A stretch of 36,067 bases of DNA from Polaromonas sp. GTDB lineage: Bacteria; Pseudomonadota; Gammaproteobacteria; Burkholderiales; Burkholderiaceae_C. Positions 34,551-36,067 of this stretch are shown here, piece by piece. Made by a program: the position numbers and the translations under genes. The stretch spans positions 1 to 36,067 of the forward strand of contig JANYED010000216.1 of assembly GCA_025363315.1 (NCBI GenBank), read 5' to 3'. Position 1 is the first letter of the stretch; every line of letters begins with the position of its first letter. The notes under the pieces were generated by a model. That model was not told the origin of the DNA. It saw only the letters and a list, made by a program, of their open reading frames with translations, and did no database searches.

Positions 34551-34626
34551 TGGTGCCACTTGTCGGAGTCGAACTGACGACCTTCTCCTTACGAAGGAGC
34601 TGCTCTACCAACTGAGCTAAAGCGGC
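34551..34626 (-). tRNA. tRNA-Thr (anticodon CGT)
   Basis: The 76-base cloverleaf has acceptor arm GCCGCTT/AAGTGGC (one G-U pair), D-arm GCTC...GAGC with TTGGTAG loop, anticodon loop TTCGTAA (anticodon CGT) on a GCTCC/GGAGA stem, and T-arm GTCAG-TTCGACT-CCGAC with one A-C mismatch, plus encoded CCA. It reads ACG. The T-stem mismatch and its position inside a probable mobile element suggest it may be element-borne. Confidence 0.9.
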
Positions 34627-34669
34627 TATAAAGCAGTACGATCTTAACACGTTGAAAGTACCCCCCCCA

Positions 34670-35659
34670 ATGCCTCGTCAGACCAAAGCGACAACGCCCG
34701 CCGGGGAAGCGACAGCAGTCAACGAAAAGGCGAAAAAAACCAAGACTCCCAATAGCGCAAGGTTGGATTATCTCGACTGGGCATGGAAGTTCCTGCGCAG
34801 AAACCCTGAGTACAGATTGCTCTACGAACTTCGCTTCGACTCACCGATCAGTGACGAAGAAAGAATCGGAACTCTATTCTCCAATCCAATTGCGAGGGCT
34901 CTACCCATCGAGCTATTTGATGTGGAGCCAGCCCCCATGTATGGCGAGAATCTTGGCAATTGGAAGGACCGCGCCGACCTTCAAGGTTTGAAGATTTCTA
35001 TTGACATCAGAGATATTTTTGATCCGAGCCGGTACTTCCTAACCTCATGGTTGAATCCGAATGAAAGCCTGCCTAAAGATAAATTGTCGGCGTTCGACCT
35101 ATCGGTATTCGAGCTTCCTGAAACCTGGGCGATAAATTTTAAATCTCCAAAGCAAACGGAAGAATTTCGTCAGGAAGGCCCATCCCCTCGTAATTTTGAG
35201 TGCGGACTCGGCATCACTGCCACAAAACCCACGCAGGTCGCTTTGAGGTTTGACCTGCGGCTTCCAATAGAAGGTCAACTTGATCAGGCTAGGCGCCAAT
35301 TGCAAAATGCGGTGGAGGTGTACAAAGAGCAGTCCCATAAAAATTGGCATCAGATTCCTGACTGGGATTTCAGAGTTGATCGCTCAAATACATGGGAAGA
35401 CATGCTTGCTCTGCTAGACCTTTTGCCCGAATCATCCAGCAACGTTGATTTGTTCAGGCGATTTATTAAGAAGCCTGACTTGGTTGCATACGACAAGGAT
35501 GCGAAGGCATTAGAGCCAATGTTAAAAAAAGCGAAATGGTTGCGTGATGTCGGGTATCGCGCAATCTTGCTGAAAGGCATTGGAGATACGCCTTTGCAGT
35601 ACTGGGCAATGAAGAAGAAAGCCTGGAAGAAAAGTGAACTGATCACCGCGCTTCAGTAA
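34670..35659 (+). CDS. DUF6499/DUF2285-like protein of integrative elements
   Basis: The 329-residue protein contains RLDYLDWAWKFLRRNPEYRL near the N-terminus, the DUF6499 signature found in conjugative and integrative elements, and a C-terminal LKKAKWLRDVGYRAILLKG resembling DUF2285. These are putative DNA-associated regulators of mobile elements, function unproven. The ATG at 34670 is used; an in-frame TTG at 34652 is possible, and a run of eight C lies just before the ATG in place of a clear ribosome site. Base composition is more AT-rich than in the genes to the left, consistent with transfer. Confidence 0.75.
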   Translation: MPRQTKATTPAGEATAVNEKAKKTKTPNSARLDYLDWAWKFLRRNPEYRLLYELRFDSPISDEERIGTLFSNPIARALPIELFDVEPAPMYGENLGNWKDRADLQGLKISIDIRDIFDPSRYFLTSWLNPNESLPKDKLSAFDLSVFELPETWAINFKSPKQTEEFRQEGPSPRNFECGLGITATKPTQVALRFDLRLPIEGQLDQARRQLQNAVEVYKEQSHKNWHQIPDWDFRVDRSNTWEDMLALLDLLPESSSNVDLFRRFIKKPDLVAYDKDAKALEPMLKKAKWLRDVGYRAILLKGIGDTPLQYWAMKKKAWKKSELITALQ

Positions 35660-35752
35660 GTACGCACAATATATTCGCCGTTTCTCCGCATGTCTTGGGG
35701 AAATGCTAGCCAAGCAATGCAGGCTTTCTTGCGCTGGCGTAAGTAAAGAGAT

Positions 35753-35802
35753 TCCACAAAGTCCTGTCATAAATGAGCAGGCTTATGACAGGACGACAAG
35801 TG
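35753..35802. repeat. Large palindrome upstream of the excisionase-like gene
   Basis: GTCCTGTCATAA (35761-35772) and TTATGACAGGAC (35783-35794) form a perfect 12-bp inverted repeat with a 10-base spacer. Outer arms TTCCAC and GTGGAA extend it with short mismatched joints. There is no T-run, so a protein-binding site, recombination site or cruciform is more likely than a terminator. Confidence 0.75.
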
Positions 35803-35807
35803 GAAGT

Positions 35808-35851
35808 CTGATCAATAAAGTTCGTGTTCAGTGCTGATCAATGGTGTTCAG
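35808..35851 (+). repeat. Paired direct repeats before the excisionase-like gene
   Basis: CTGATCAAT then GTGTTCAG occur twice: 35808-35816 with 35824-35831, and 35834-35842 with 35844-35851. The spacing within each pair differs (7 and 1 bases). They end 17 bases before the ATG at 35869, where operator or accessory-factor sites would be expected. Confidence 0.6.
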
Positions 35852-35868
35852 CGCGGACAAGGAGTTTT

Positions 35869-36067
35869 ATGTCAGAACACATTTCTGCGGGTCAATTCAC
35901 GCCACCTCGCCACATTTTTACGGTTACCAACTTTAGTAAGCGCAATCCCTCTTGGACTGAATCTAGTCTGCGTTGGCTTATCTATTGCGCAAAAGAACGC
36001 CACGGCGCCAAGTCTCTGACCCCAGCAAACGGATTAGAGGTAGCCATCATACGCAAACAGGGCCGCG
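35869..36067 (+). CDS. Excisionase/AlpA-like DNA-binding protein, N-terminal part (cut by window edge)
   Basis: The ATG at 35869 follows AAGGAG at ideal spacing, and the frame stays open to the window end (66 codons). The translation (FTPPRHIFTVTNFSKRNPSW, then TESSLRWLIYCAKERHGAKS, then NGLEVAIIRKQGR) resembles small helix-turn-helix proteins of integrative elements, which usually read F-V-N/H-P-W-T...LR-I-A...NGL...I-R-GR. It is probably a regulator or recombination directionality factor of the element. Function is inferred from the pattern and from the palindrome and direct repeats upstream. Confidence 0.6.
   Translation, partial: MSEHISAGQFTPPRHIFTVTNFSKRNPSWTESSLRWLIYCAKERHGAKSLTPANGLEVAIIRKQGR

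Noticed and set aside
1..36067. CRISPR array, rRNA operon or insertion sequence with transposase
   Set aside because: No regularly spaced repeat-spacer pattern, no rRNA sequence and no transposase-like protein were seen; the tandem repeats have no spacers.

Overview
The window looks like a chromosomal segment of a betaproteobacterium of the Comamonadaceae (Rhodoferax/Polaromonas-like). This rests on high GC, a beta-ketoadipate pcaIJF set, a Bug-family solute receptor, a TamA/TamB pair and a dispersed ~55-bp intergenic repeat. Identity is inferred from gene content only.

Layout. (1) 1-1541, minus strand: a GntR/FCD regulator overlaps the start of a malonyl-CoA decarboxylase gene that runs off the left edge. 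(2) 1803-15021 is the most notable block. Two clusters of the same unusual protein families point away from each other around comEC. The left cluster (minus) encodes a circularly permuted ATP-grasp protein, an alpha-E protein and a transglutaminase-like protein. The right cluster (plus) encodes a transglutaminase/DUF2126 fusion, an ATP-grasp/alpha-E fusion and another transglutaminase-like protein. Each is preceded by a matching sigma-54-type -24/-12 element (TTGGC-N7-TTGCT), so co-regulation is likely. These families are predicted to make or process a peptide- or amide-type compound whose identity is unknown. (3) 15081-16330: a RidA-family protein, a DUF3253 protein, and a possible gene remnant bracketed by two inverted copies of the dispersed repeat. 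(4) 16331-18923, minus: pcaI-pcaJ-pcaF, the last two steps of the beta-ketoadipate pathway. (5) 19014-20263: a DUF1841 protein and a dihaem cytochrome c4, convergent on a terminator. (6) 20394-23326: a MoxR AAA+ ATPase and a VWA/CoxE-like protein with a small membrane protein and a GNAT acetyltransferase between them.

(7) 23374-28927: tamA and tamB. Both are recognisable along their full length but broken by three in-frame amber codons and one frameshift in a run of seven G. (8) 28967-34220: tRNA-Arg(CCT), a Bug receptor, dcd, two small membrane proteins, pcp, a DUF4136 lipoprotein and a YpfJ-type zinc metallopeptidase. (9) From about 34288 to the right edge the context changes. A 3' fragment of a tRNA-Thr(CGT), a complete tRNA-Thr(CGT), a DUF6499/DUF2285-like mobile-element gene, a large palindrome, paired direct repeats and the start of an excisionase-like DNA-binding gene together suggest the edge of an integrated element.

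Within-gene repeats are a second theme. The ~55-bp repeat lies in frame inside comEC and the malonyl-CoA decarboxylase gene. Short coding microsatellites (Ser-Gln hexamers, Ala-Thr-Glu nonamers) decorate protein ends.
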